From Nocardia carnea NBRC 14403 (lineage in GTDB: Bacteria; Actinomycetota; Actinomycetes; Mycobacteriales; Mycobacteriaceae): a stretch of 64,000 nt of DNA. The stretch spans positions 124,001 through 188,000 of the forward strand of contig NZ_BAFV01000039.1 in assembly GCF_000308515.1 (NCBI RefSeq), written 5' to 3'. The position numbers and the translations under genes were made by a program. Each line of letters begins with the position of its first letter. The stretch's first letter is position 1. Positions 56,005-63,432 of this stretch are shown here, piece by piece. Under the pieces are notes generated by a model, which saw only the letters and a list, made by a program, of their open reading frames with translations, made no database searches and had not been told where the DNA came from.

Positions 56005-56769
56005 TCACCGGATCGCGACCACGACGCGGTCGTCCCCGTACTGCCAGACGGTTCCGGCCTCGGCGAAACCGGCCTCGACCGCGAACGCGACATAGTCGTG
56101 GGCGGTAGGCCGGTCGTGCACCTTGTGTTCGAAGCCGCCGTCCCGCAGCCGGACCAGTTCGGCGAGTTCGGGAGCGTTGTCCACCGCCGCCCACCAGGCG
56201 GTCCAGTCCTCGGCGTCCGCGGTACCGCGGCGTTCGGCCCGGCGGGCGGTCAACGCCCGGCCCAGGGCGTCCAGTCGCGGGCCGGGCGGCCCCTCGTAGA
56301 GATGGTCACCGTCGACGAACACCCCGCCGGGCAGAAGGGCCGCGGCGCAGGTGCCGATCAGCTCCCGGAGTGGTTCGCGGTTCATCCAGTGCAGTGCGGT
56401 GGTGCTCACGAAGGCATCCGGAGCGCGGTCCAGGCTCAGTGCTGCCGGCCAGCCGGGTTCGCGCAGATCGGCGAAAACCGTGCGCAGACGATGCGAACCG
56501 TGGGCGGCCTCGCACAGGGCGAGCAGCAGCGGGTCGGCATCGACGCCGACCACCGTCGCCCCCGGCAGCCGGGCCAGCAGCCGCTGGGCCAGGGTTCCCG
56601 GGCCCACACCGAGGTCGACGATCAGCGGGTCGGGCCGGTCGAGCAGTTCGGTCAGCACATCGCCGATCACCTCGAACCGCATTTCGCGATCGGGCATATA
56701 CCGTTCCTGCTGGCGGTCCCAGCGTTCGAGCCAATAGCGTGCCCGCGCCGGATCCAGCTTCGGGGTCAT
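56005..56769 (-). CDS. Class I SAM methyltransferase encoded within the ABC operon
   Basis: Methyltransferase of 254 residues. Motif I is LIVDLGVGPGTLAQRLLA, motif II is ATVVGVDADPLLLALCE, followed by FADLREPGWP and STTALHWMN, as in the small-molecule methyltransferases. It is unusual between transporter genes: its start overlaps the solute-binding protein stop by 4 bp and permease genes follow, so it is part of the transport operon. Its substrate may be the imported compound or its carrier; this is inference. Confidence 0.88.
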   Translation of the reverse strand: MTPKLDPARARYWLERWDRQQERYMPDREMRFEVIGDVLTELLDRPDPLIVDLGVGPGTLAQRLLARLPGATVVGVDADPLLLALCEAAHGSHRLRTVFADLREPGWPAALSLDRAPDAFVSTTALHWMNREPLRELIGTCAAALLPGGVFVDGDHLYEGPPGPRLDALGRALTARRAERRGTADAEDWTAWWAAVDNAPELAELVRLRDGGFEHKVHDRPTAHDYVAFAVEAGFAEAGTVWQYGDDRVVVAIR

Positions 56770-58292
56770 CGGGCACGCACCTGGTCGAAGCGGGCCCAGT
56801 CGTGCGAGTTCGGTACGGCCGCCGGAAGGTTCGCGAACCGGTCACCACCGGCACTGTTCCAGTTGGTGGTGCCGAAGAAAACGAAACCACCGCGGTCGTG
56901 CAGTATTTCGTGCATGGCCCGGTAGTGCGCCGCGCGGCCCTCCGGGCTCCGGGTGCCCTGAGCCCTGGCATAGAGGCGGTCGAATTCCGGATCGGACCAT
57001 TTGGTGCGATTCTGCGGTGAGTGGCTCAGCAGCCGGGAGGCGAAATGGTTGGGGATCGGCAACGGACCCGACTGCCCCATCGTGAGGTGCCCGGTCTCCA
57101 GCGCCTCGGTGTAGTAGGTGTCCTTCGAGCCCAGCACCACGTTCACTCGCACACCGCAGGCGGCGGCGTGATCGGCGAAGAGTCGTGCCGCCTCCACGAA
57201 ACCGTAGGCCACCGGCGCGGTGAACAGGTCGAACGAGAGGTCGCGCACGCCGGCGCGGCGAAGTAACCGGCCTACTTCGTCGGGGTCGTAGTCGTGCTGC
57301 GGGAGGTCGGCGTAGTACTGATAGCCCTGGCCGAAGACGTCGTTGCCGATCTCGCCCTGCCCTTCCAAGGCAACCTTCAGCAGTTCGGCCCGGTCGACCA
57401 TCCGCATCACTGCGCGGCGCACATCCGGGTTGTCGAACGGCGGGCGGTCGGTTTTCATGGCGAAGAAGTAGATACCGCTGTTCGGTGTGGATACGAGCGT
57501 GGTTCCGGTCCGGCCCTCGAGGGTCCGGGCCGCCGAGGGGGTGAGGTTGTCCGCGTAGTCGATCTCCCCGCTCTGTACCGCGTTCACCCGGGCGTCGGCC
57601 TCGGCGCTGACGATCCGGAGTTCACCGATTCCGGGGGCGCCGGCCCAGTAGCGCTCGTTACGGGTGGCGGTGAACCGGCGGCCGGCGTCGAAGGATTCGA
57701 ATACGAAGGGGCCGGTGCCCACCGGCCGGTGGAAATCGGTGGCACCGTCCTGCACGATCTTGGTCCCGTAGACCGAGAGGGCGATGAGGAACTCGAAAGA
57801 AGGTTCCTTCAGCGCGATCTCGACGGTTCGGTCGTCGACCGCCCGGCACCCGGACAGATCGACCCCGTCCAGCGAGGACGCCGCGATGAAGGGGCGCTGC
57901 GGGGCGGGCCCGAGCACCCGGGACAGGGTGTAGAGCACATCGCGCGCGGTGAATTTCTTCCCGTCGTGCCACTGCGTATCGCGCAGCGCGATCCGCCAGC
58001 GGGTGCCGTCGGCGTTGGGTTCCCCCGATTCCGCCAGGCGCGGGATCGGCGCCATTGCCGAATCCACCTCGAACAACCCGTCGTACACCGCCTTCATCCG
58101 GGCTTCGTCGATGAACAGGGTGTTCACCCCCGGATCGATCCCCTCCCCCGCCCCCGATCCTTGGAAGGCCGCGGTGAACGTATCCGAGGCGGACCCGGAT
58201 CCGCTGCCGCACCCGGCGGCCACCGCACCCGCGGCCACCGCGCTGCCCAGCAGGAATGTCCGGCGATTCCACTCCGGTGGCGTACCACGCAT
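56766..58292 (-). CDS. ABC transporter solute-binding lipoprotein (family 5)
   Basis: Peptide/nickel-type solute-binding protein of 508 residues. The N-terminus has a twin-arginine motif RRTFLLGSAVAAGAVAAGC ending in a lipobox Cys, so it is exported (Tat possible) and membrane-anchored. The core shows RIALRDTQWHDGKKFTARDV and PVGTGPFVFESF, typical of the SBP_bac_5 family. Specificity cannot be read. ATG at 58292 has GGGAG six bases upstream. It is the first gene after the cobalamin riboswitch and overlaps the methyltransferase gene by 4 bp. Confidence 0.93.
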   Translation of the reverse strand: MRGTPPEWNRRTFLLGSAVAAGAVAAGCGSGSGSASDTFTAAFQGSGAGEGIDPGVNTLFIDEARMKAVYDGLFEVDSAMAPIPRLAESGEPNADGTRWRIALRDTQWHDGKKFTARDVLYTLSRVLGPAPQRPFIAASSLDGVDLSGCRAVDDRTVEIALKEPSFEFLIALSVYGTKIVQDGATDFHRPVGTGPFVFESFDAGRRFTATRNERYWAGAPGIGELRIVSAEADARVNAVQSGEIDYADNLTPSAARTLEGRTGTTLVSTPNSGIYFFAMKTDRPPFDNPDVRRAVMRMVDRAELLKVALEGQGEIGNDVFGQGYQYYADLPQHDYDPDEVGRLLRRAGVRDLSFDLFTAPVAYGFVEAARLFADHAAACGVRVNVVLGSKDTYYTEALETGHLTMGQSGPLPIPNHFASRLLSHSPQNRTKWSDPEFDRLYARAQGTRSPEGRAAHYRAMHEILHDRGGFVFFGTTNWNSAGGDRFANLPAAVPNSHDWARFDQVRAR

Positions 58293-58349
58293 ATCCGACT
58301 CCCGTCGCGTCAGGCAGTTCACGCGACACGACACAGATATGCGAAACCG

Positions 58350-58365
58350 GCCGCGCACAGGCGGC
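58350..58365 (-). promoter_or_regulatory. Candidate expression-platform hairpin after the riboswitch
   Basis: GCCGC (58350-58354) pairs with GCGGC (58361-58365) on the transcript. On the minus strand the stem is followed by CGGTTTCG. It lies between the aptamer and the start codon and could act as terminator or sequestering stem. Confidence 0.35.
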
Positions 58366-58418
58366 TGGTCCGGCACAGAGATCAATACCCACGTGATCAT
58401 GACCGTTCAGTACTTCAT

Positions 58419-58545
58419 CCGCAGGTATCTGGCTTCGGTTCGCGCAGCGAACCTCACAGTTGCGGGACAGCCCCGGACTCGCACCGGTCTTCCCTGCGGA
58501 CCGCGCCGACATTACCGAAGCGCACGCCGCGGAACCATACCCCCG
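58419..58545 (-). promoter_or_regulatory. Cobalamin (B12) riboswitch
   Basis: Read on the minus strand, the region carries the hallmark core: GGGAAGACCGGTGCGAGTCC, then GGGGCTGTCCCGCAACTGTG, and finally the B12 box GAAGCCAGATACCTGC (ending at 58419). The outer stem is GGTAT (near 58540) with ATACC (58424-58428). The order and spacing are those of cobalamin aptamers. It ends 126 bp before the solute-binding protein start on the same strand, so B12 should repress the ABC operon. Confidence 0.93.
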
Positions 58546-58604
58546 CCGCGGCCGTCCCTCCGAACCACGCCCGCCGACCGGCCGGTACAGCGGCCGAGCA
58601 CGGC

Positions 58605-58642
58605 GGATCACCACATATTCTGTGAGCCACGACATGTGATCC
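58605..58642. repeat. Nested inverted repeat upstream of the riboswitch
   Basis: GGATCAC (58605-58611) and GTGATCC (58636-58642) are perfect 7-bp arms around 24 bp; inside lies CACA-TATTC-TGTG. It is in the shared region between the riboswitch-led operon and the divergent GT9 gene and may be an operator for either. Confidence 0.4.
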
Positions 58643-58774
58643 AGGCCGCGATCGGCCAACGTTTGCCCACCGAGCCCACGGGTAGTCAACCAAGGGAATG
58701 CTCTCGTCGTGGTCCAGCCCTCGGGATGGTGCGGGGAGGGGGCGCAATGGGCAACAGGTGGCTAGGAGAGTCGG

Positions 58775-59752
58775 GTGTCGGTAGTTCTCGTGCTTCAGGC
58801 ACGCGGTCTCGGTGAGCTGCTCACCGCTGTTCCGGCGTTGCGTGCCCTGCGGCGGGCCCGGCGTAACGATCATCTTGTTCTCGCCACCCCGCATCGTCTG
58901 CGCCCGATGGTCGAACTCATCGCACTGGTGGACGAGATGGTGCCGATCGCCGACCCGCAGGGGTTGCGCTGGGACGGACCGCCACCCAAGCTTGCCATCA
59001 ACCTGCACGGCGCCGAGGCCACGCCGATCGTGGAACTCGCCAAGACCGGTGCCGAACGTATCCTCACCTACCGCAATCCGGCGTTCCCGGAAATTCCCGG
59101 CCCGGACTGGCACGACGATCGGCATCCGATCGACCGCTGGTGCCATCTGCTCGAATTCGACGGGATCGGCGCCGACCGGCGCAATCTCGGGCTGGTACCG
59201 CCGGTGGCCACCACCAGCCACCGCGACAGTGTGGTCGTGCACGTCGGTGCGGGCGCCACTGCGCGGCAGTGGCCGGCCGATCGTTTTGCGGCGGTGATCC
59301 GGCATTTGCTGGTACTGGGCCACGAGGTGGTCCTCACCGGCAACGAAGGCGATCGCGAGCGCGCCCACGGTATCGCTGACCGGGCCGGGCTGGCCGGGCA
59401 GCGGGTGCTGGCCGGTAACCAGAATCTGATCGAACTGTCGGCCACTGTGGCCGAAGCCTCGGTGCTGCTGTGCGGCGATACCGGTGTCGCCCATCTCGCG
59501 ACCGCGTTCGGGACCCGCACGGTGCAACTGTTCGGGCCCACCTCCCCCGCGCAGAGCGGACCGCCCGGGCATCTGCTCAACCGGCACGAAGTGCTGTGGG
59601 CGGGTCGTACCGGTGACCGCGAGGGCACCACACCCGATCCCGGCCTCCTGCAGATCGGCGCCGCCGAGGTGATCGCGGCATTGGACCGGCAGCTGAGCAA
59701 GCGCCGCTCCGAGGCCGGGGTGACGAGCGCCGCGTACCGCCGGGTGGGCTGA
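58775..59752 (+). CDS. Glycosyltransferase family 9 protein
   Basis: GT-B-fold glycosyltransferase of 325 residues related to heptosyltransferases. It has the N-terminal VLQARGLGELLTAVPALRAL, the sugar-nucleotide region VVHVGAGATARQWPADRFAA, and CGDTGVAHLATAFGTRTVQL followed by FGPTSPAQSGPP. In actinobacteria such proteins act on unknown glycans rather than LPS. GTG at 58775 has AGGAG six bases upstream. Confidence 0.9.
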   Translation: MSVVLVLQARGLGELLTAVPALRALRRARRNDHLVLATPHRLRPMVELIALVDEMVPIADPQGLRWDGPPPKLAINLHGAEATPIVELAKTGAERILTYRNPAFPEIPGPDWHDDRHPIDRWCHLLEFDGIGADRRNLGLVPPVATTSHRDSVVVHVGAGATARQWPADRFAAVIRHLLVLGHEVVLTGNEGDRERAHGIADRAGLAGQRVLAGNQNLIELSATVAEASVLLCGDTGVAHLATAFGTRTVQLFGPTSPAQSGPPGHLLNRHEVLWAGRTGDREGTTPDPGLLQIGAAEVIAALDRQLSKRRSEAGVTSAAYRRVG

Positions 59753-59780
59753 CCACGTACGGGACACCGGCCACCCGGTC

Positions 59781-60098
59781 TCATACGCGCCCGCGTGCCT
59801 CGCTCACTGCTGCGGCATAGGCGGCGAGGGCGCTCGGCCAGAACTGTTCCAGGTAGTCGCGGGCGTCCCCGAGGCCGCGCGGGTCGAGGGAGTACAGCCG
59901 GCGGTTGCCGATCGGACGCACCATCACCAGGCGCGCTTCGCGCAGTACCCGCAGGTGCTGCGATACGGCCGAACTGCTGATCCCCACCTGTTTCGCCAAC
60001 TCACCCACCGAGCGCGGCCCCGAGGGCAACGCTTCGAATATCGCCCGCCGGGTGGGGTCGGCGAGGGCGATCAGCGGCGCAACTCTGTTAGCGACCAC
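59781..60098 (-). CDS. ArsR-family transcriptional regulator
   Basis: Winged-helix regulator of 105 residues. The HTH reads RSVGELAKQVGISSSAVSQH, then LRVLREARLVMVRPIGNRRL; the wing NRRLYSLD follows. No metal-binding cysteines are present, so it belongs to the non-metal ArsR/SmtB group common in actinobacteria. GTG start at 60098. It is divergent from the M23 peptidase gene. Confidence 0.92.
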   Translation of the reverse strand: MVANRVAPLIALADPTRRAIFEALPSGPRSVGELAKQVGISSSAVSQHLRVLREARLVMVRPIGNRRLYSLDPRGLGDARDYLEQFWPSALAAYAAAVSEARGRV

Positions 60099-60190
60099 TC
60101 ATACAGTGTCTCCATCGGGCAACCCCTCGGTCAAACCCCCGGCGGATGTCTCATTTGTGCAGCTCGACGCGGGAAATTACAGGTTTCGTT

Positions 60191-60200
60191 ACCGTACGGT
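60191..60200. promoter_or_regulatory. Palindrome ACCGTACGGT between arsR-like and M23 genes
   Basis: A perfect 10-bp palindrome that is also part of the direct repeat GTTACC GTACG GTTATA, an OmpR-like spacing. It may be the operator of the ArsR protein or a response-regulator box for the peptidase gene; the sequence alone does not decide. Confidence 0.3.
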
Positions 60201-60272
60201 TATAAGCGACCTGGGCTTATGCACCCGAGGTGACGGTAACCACATGCTTGCTGACTCGGCCTGCACGTCCCC

Positions 60273-60278
60273 TAGCTT
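60273..60278 (+). promoter_or_regulatory. -10 box of a leaderless start (TAGCTT, N7, ATG)
   Basis: TAGCTT lies seven bases before the ATG at 60286; no Shine-Dalgarno is seen. Confidence 0.45.
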
Positions 60279-60285
60279 GTAACTC

Positions 60286-60999
60286 ATGCCCGTGACCCTT
60301 CCGTTACCTCTCCGCAAGCTCACGGTGCCGTCGATCGGCCGTCGTCGCGTAACGACGCAGGTTGTCGCCACCACGACTGCGCTCTGTGCCGGTTTCGGTC
60401 TCCTCGCCGCAGGGGCCGATTCCGATAACGAAACGATCAAGAACGTGGCGGCCACCGCGCCCGCCCCGGCCGCCACCGACGCGCCCGCCGCCGAACAGCA
60501 GGCCCACTCCCACGATCCCGCGGCGTGGGACCCGAACAAGCCCGCTGCGGACAATCAGCCCGTCGCGTTCCCCTTCCCGCCTCCGCCGCCGCCGCGGCCC
60601 ACCACCGTGCGTCCGGTCGATGCGATCGTGAGCTCCGGTTTCGGCCCGCGCTGGGGCGCCAACCACTTCGGTATCGACTTCGCCGGCCAGCAGGGTGTGC
60701 CGATCCGTTCGGTCACCGACGGTGTGGTGATCGAAGCCGGTCCGGCCACCGGTTTCGGCCTGTGGGTGCGCGTCCAGCAGGACGACGGAACCGTCGGCGT
60801 GTACGGCCATATGCAGGACATCCTGGTCCATGTCGGCCAGCCGGTGAAGGCAGGCGATGTGATCGCCACCGTCGGCAGCCGTGGCCAGTCCACCGGACCG
60901 CATCTGCACTTCGAGGTGCATCAGCCGGGTGTCGGCAAGGTCGACCCGATGCCGTGGTTCGCCGGGCGCGGCATGGACGTCATGAACTTCCCGGGCTGA
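60286..60999 (+). CDS. M23-family (LytM) metallopeptidase
   Basis: Exported cell-wall peptidase of 237 residues. A signal or anchor helix (about 22-43) is followed by an Ala/Pro-rich linker with a PFPPPPPPRP stretch. The LytM domain (about 108-225) has zinc ligands H127 and D131 in NHFGIDFAG, then YGHMQ, and H206/H208 in GPHLHFEVH. All catalytic ligands are present, so it should cut peptidoglycan cross-links. The leaderless start is supported by TAGCTT upstream. Confidence 0.92.
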   Translation: MPVTLPLPLRKLTVPSIGRRRVTTQVVATTTALCAGFGLLAAGADSDNETIKNVAATAPAPAATDAPAAEQQAHSHDPAAWDPNKPAADNQPVAFPFPPPPPPRPTTVRPVDAIVSSGFGPRWGANHFGIDFAGQQGVPIRSVTDGVVIEAGPATGFGLWVRVQQDDGTVGVYGHMQDILVHVGQPVKAGDVIATVGSRGQSTGPHLHFEVHQPGVGKVDPMPWFAGRGMDVMNFPG

Positions 61000-61315
61000 C
61001 CCTACTTCCCGGCGGGCCGGAAACACCGGCCGCCCCACAACCTCCGATCTTCGTCGGGTGATCGGATGCCTGCACCGGCCATTGCTGCTCTGTACCGCAG
61101 CGATGGCCGGTCTGGCGTTTTCGGCCCGGTGGCCATGGTTTTCGATGATGAGCAGCCGATCAGGTTCGGGCTACACACCTTTCGTTGCGAATTCACCGAC
61201 CACCGTAATCGTTTCGATACGGCCGGAGCGGATCGAACCGCACTGCTGGGCGACGTCGTGCTGCCGGCCCGGGAAGCGCAGCGGACTCTCGGCTGCGCCC
61301 GGTCCGCGACCCGAG
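61000..61315. other. Gap without a recognised gene
   Basis: 316 bp between the M23 gene and the convergent small zinc-finger gene. Short frames exist on both strands, but none shows a recognisable family, Shine-Dalgarno or good codon use. I see no RNA gene or terminator here. Confidence 0.4.
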
Positions 61316-61639
61316 TCAGCGCAACCGTTCGGCGTCGCGGGCGAGTTCCACCAGGACCACACTGAGACGCGCGAGCTCGTCGTTACCGGCGCCTTCGTCG
61401 ATGGCGGTCGCCACATCCTCGGCCGCACAGCGCGCCGCGAACCAGCGGTCCGCGAGGGCGGTGGCCTCGGCGGCACTGAGCACCACCGAATCGGCGGGGA
61501 TACCAGTGCCCTTCACATTGTTGCGGTGCTCATAGGCGCGCTGACGGCAGGATTGCCGGCAATACCGGCGCCGCCGCCCCGCTTCCGTATCAACGATTTC
61601 CCGACCACACCACAGACAGGACTGCAACCGGCGCGACAT
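61316..61639 (-). CDS. Small zinc-finger-like protein
   Basis: Protein of 107 residues. The N-terminus carries CLWCGREI and RRRYCRQSCRQRAYEHR, a CxxC...CxxxC zinc finger of a family common in actinobacteria. A helical Ala-rich tail follows. Function is unknown; nucleic-acid binding is plausible because of the basic finger. The ATG at 61639 lies eight bases after TAGGGT, so a leaderless start. An upstream in-frame extension is not favoured. Confidence 0.78.
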   Translation of the reverse strand: MSRRLQSCLWCGREIVDTEAGRRRRYCRQSCRQRAYEHRNNVKGTGIPADSVVLSAAEATALADRWFAARCAAEDVATAIDEGAGNDELARLSVVLVELARDAERLR

Positions 61640-61647
61640 GACCCGAC

Positions 61648-61653
61648 ACCCTA
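61648..61653 (-). promoter_or_regulatory. -10 box of a leaderless start (TAGGGT, N8, ATG)
   Basis: TAGGGT lies eight bases before the ATG at 61639 of the zinc-finger gene. Confidence 0.4.
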
Positions 61654-61737
61654 ATAGGCCTTCGCGCAGCAGCACACACCGCACACCGCGCAGAGTTCCC
61701 GGGCCGACGCCGTACAATCAATAGGCTCTCCCGAACT

Positions 61738-61764
61738 GGGAACGGATCGACCCTCGCGAACGTT
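61738..61764 (+). promoter_or_regulatory. SigH/SigR-type promoter for rbpA
   Basis: GGGAAC (61738-61743), an 18-bp spacer and GTT (61762-61764) fit the GGAAY-N18-GTT pattern of SigH/SigR promoters. rbpA of Streptomyces is a known SigR target, which supports the call. The leader to the start codon would be about 290 nt, unusually long. Confidence 0.5.
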
Positions 61765-62062
61765 GACAAGAAATAGGGCGCAAGGCCGTAACCGGCACGA
61801 ACCGCGGTTCGTGTGCAGGGATCGGCTCGCAGACGTGACCCGAACGGTCGACGGAAGGCAACGGCCGGCGACATGCGAACCCACGAAGTTCGCAACAGCA
61901 CAACCACAGGGGTCAACCCACCGGTTCGCCCCGGGCGGGTTCCGGTGCACCGCAGCGGATACGCCGAGAGGTGTTTCCGATCCGGTGATCCGGAACCGAA
62001 CACCCGGGACCCGCGGACCTGCGCGCGGTAACGCGCCGACAACACAGAGAGGACCTGTACAG

Positions 62063-62398
62063 ATGGCAGATCGCGTACTCCGGGGCAGCCGGCTCGGAGC
62101 GGTGAGCTACGAAACCGACCGCGACCATGATCTGGCTCCCCGCCGGATCGCCCGGTACCGGACCGACAATGGTGAAGAATTCGATGTCCCGTTCGCCGAC
62201 GAGGCCGAGATCCCGCCGACCTGGCTGTGCAAGAACGGCCAGGAAGGTGTGCTGCTCGAAGGCACCTCGCAGGAGGCCAAGAAGGTGAAGCCGCCGCGCA
62301 CGCATTGGGACATGCTGCTGGAGCGGCGCAGTAAGGAAGAACTCGAGGAGCTGCTGAAGGAGCGCCTGGAGCTGCTCAAGACCCGCCGCCGGGGCTGA
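62063..62398 (+). CDS. rbpA: RNA polymerase-binding protein RbpA
   Basis: RNA polymerase-associated protein of 111 residues that stabilises the open complex with the housekeeping sigma factor. The pattern MADRVLRGSRLGAVSYETDR at the start, FDVPFADEAEIPPTW in the middle and the C-terminal sigma-interacting helix RTHWDMLLERRSKEELEELL are diagnostic. ATG at 62063 has GAGAGG upstream. A very strong terminator follows. Confidence 0.97.
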   Translation: MADRVLRGSRLGAVSYETDRDHDLAPRRIARYRTDNGEEFDVPFADEAEIPPTWLCKNGQEGVLLEGTSQEAKKVKPPRTHWDMLLERRSKEELEELLKERLELLKTRRRG

Positions 62399-62452
62399 GT
62401 CACAGCCCTTCGGGAGTCTCGGTTCGGGCTCAGGTCCCGAACACCGGCTGAT

Positions 62453-62491
62453 AAGGCCGTACCCACCGGATCATCCGGTGGGTACGGCCTT
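62453..62491 (+). terminator. Strong terminator after rbpA
   Basis: Arms AAGGCCGTACCCACCGGA (62453-62470) and TCCGGTGGGTACGGCCTT (62474-62491) form a perfect 18-bp stem with a 3-base loop, followed by TGTCGTTT. It lies 54 bp after the rbpA stop and may also serve the convergent exporter genes. Confidence 0.9.
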
Positions 62492-62523
62492 TGTCGTTTC
62501 GGCGGCGGAGCCGGCGCGCGGGT

Positions 62524-63432
62524 TCAGCGGCTGGCCACCCGGCGGTAGCGCAGCAGGGCCAGCGGCATCGCGATGAGCAGGATCACCACCGAGCAGATCA
62601 CGGCATATTCGACACAGTGCTCGGCCGGCCATCCGGTCGGCGCCTCGAAGGTCGGCGGCGCACTGTTCTCGAACAGCTTCCGGCCGGTGGCCGCGACCGC
62701 GGTGATCGGATTCCATTCGGCGATGGTGCGCAACGGCCCGGGCAGGGTCTCCGCGGAGATGAACGCCGAGGAGATGAACGACAGCGGGAACAACCAGATC
62801 AGCCCGGCGCTCTGCGCGACCTCGACATTCGGAGCGAGCAGGCCGGTGAGTGCGCCCACCCACGACATGGCGAAGGCGAACAACAGGATCACTCCGTAGG
62901 CGAGCGCGGCATCGGCCAGGCTCCCCTCGATGCTCCAGCCGACGATATAACCGCAGACGGTCATCACCAGCAGGCTCAGCATGCTCACCACGAGATCCGA
63001 CAGGGTCCGGCCCATCAGCACCGCCAGCCGCGACATGGGCAGCGCACGCATCCGGTCGATGATGCCCTTCTCGAGGTCACCGGCCAGACCGACGGTGGTG
63101 AACGCGGCACTGAATGCGACCGTCTGCGCCATGATCCCGGCGATCAGGAATTCCCGGTACTCACCGCCGCCGAGCGAGGCGCCGAATACGTAGGCGAACA
63201 GGAAGACGAACATCAGCGGCTGCACGGTGGCGGTGACCAGCAGTGTGGGCACCCGCATGATGGTGAGCAGGTTGCGGTGGGCGACGATCGCGCTGTCGCG
63301 AATGATCCGCATCCGGGGCTCGGCCGATTTCGGGATCCGGTGCGAGGCGGGCGCGTGTTCGGTATCCGCGGTGTCCTCCTCGGTCCGATCGGTGGTTTCG
63401 GTTTTCTCGACCGCCATTTCTGCGGTACTCAC
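62524..63432 (-). CDS. ABC-2-type exporter permease (DrrB-like)
   Basis: Membrane permease of 302 residues. A polar N-terminal extension of 35 residues precedes the ABC-2 core with about six helices. The family segments are FVFLFAYVFGASLGGGEYRE, FTTVGLAGDLEKGIIDRMRA and LIWLFPLSFISSAFISAETL. It resembles DrrB of daunorubicin export. GTG at 63432 overlaps the ATPase gene stop by 4 bp and has GGAG eight bases upstream. Confidence 0.9.
   Translation of the reverse strand: MSTAEMAVEKTETTDRTEEDTADTEHAPASHRIPKSAEPRMRIIRDSAIVAHRNLLTIMRVPTLLVTATVQPLMFVFLFAYVFGASLGGGEYREFLIAGIMAQTVAFSAAFTTVGLAGDLEKGIIDRMRALPMSRLAVLMGRTLSDLVVSMLSLLVMTVCGYIVGWSIEGSLADAALAYGVILLFAFAMSWVGALTGLLAPNVEVAQSAGLIWLFPLSFISSAFISAETLPGPLRTIAEWNPITAVAATGRKLFENSAPPTFEAPTGWPAEHCVEYAVICSVVILLIAMPLALLRYRRVASR

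Larger units (their letters stand above)
61640..62062. other. Non-coding gap upstream of rbpA
   Basis: 423 bp that holds the leaderless promoter of the minus-strand zinc-finger gene (TAGGGT, 61648-61653) and the rbpA control region. Apart from the SigH/SigR-type promoter at 61738, I see the inverted repeat CGAACCGCGGTTCG (61798-61811). No gene is recognisable. Confidence 0.5.

Noticed and set aside
52653..58292. Simple annotation as an oligopeptide uptake operon
   Set aside because: The family fits, but the cobalamin riboswitch and the embedded methyltransferase make plain peptide nutrition less likely; specificity is left open.
60099..60285. Possible ydaO (c-di-AMP) riboswitch before the M23 peptidase gene
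   Set aside because: Such riboswitches often precede wall peptidases in actinobacteria, but the conserved core is not present and a leaderless -10 box sits at the start codon.
61066..61365. Plus-strand frame of 99 codons after the M23 gene
   Set aside because: Its end overlaps the better supported zinc-finger gene on the other strand; there is no family pattern or RBS.
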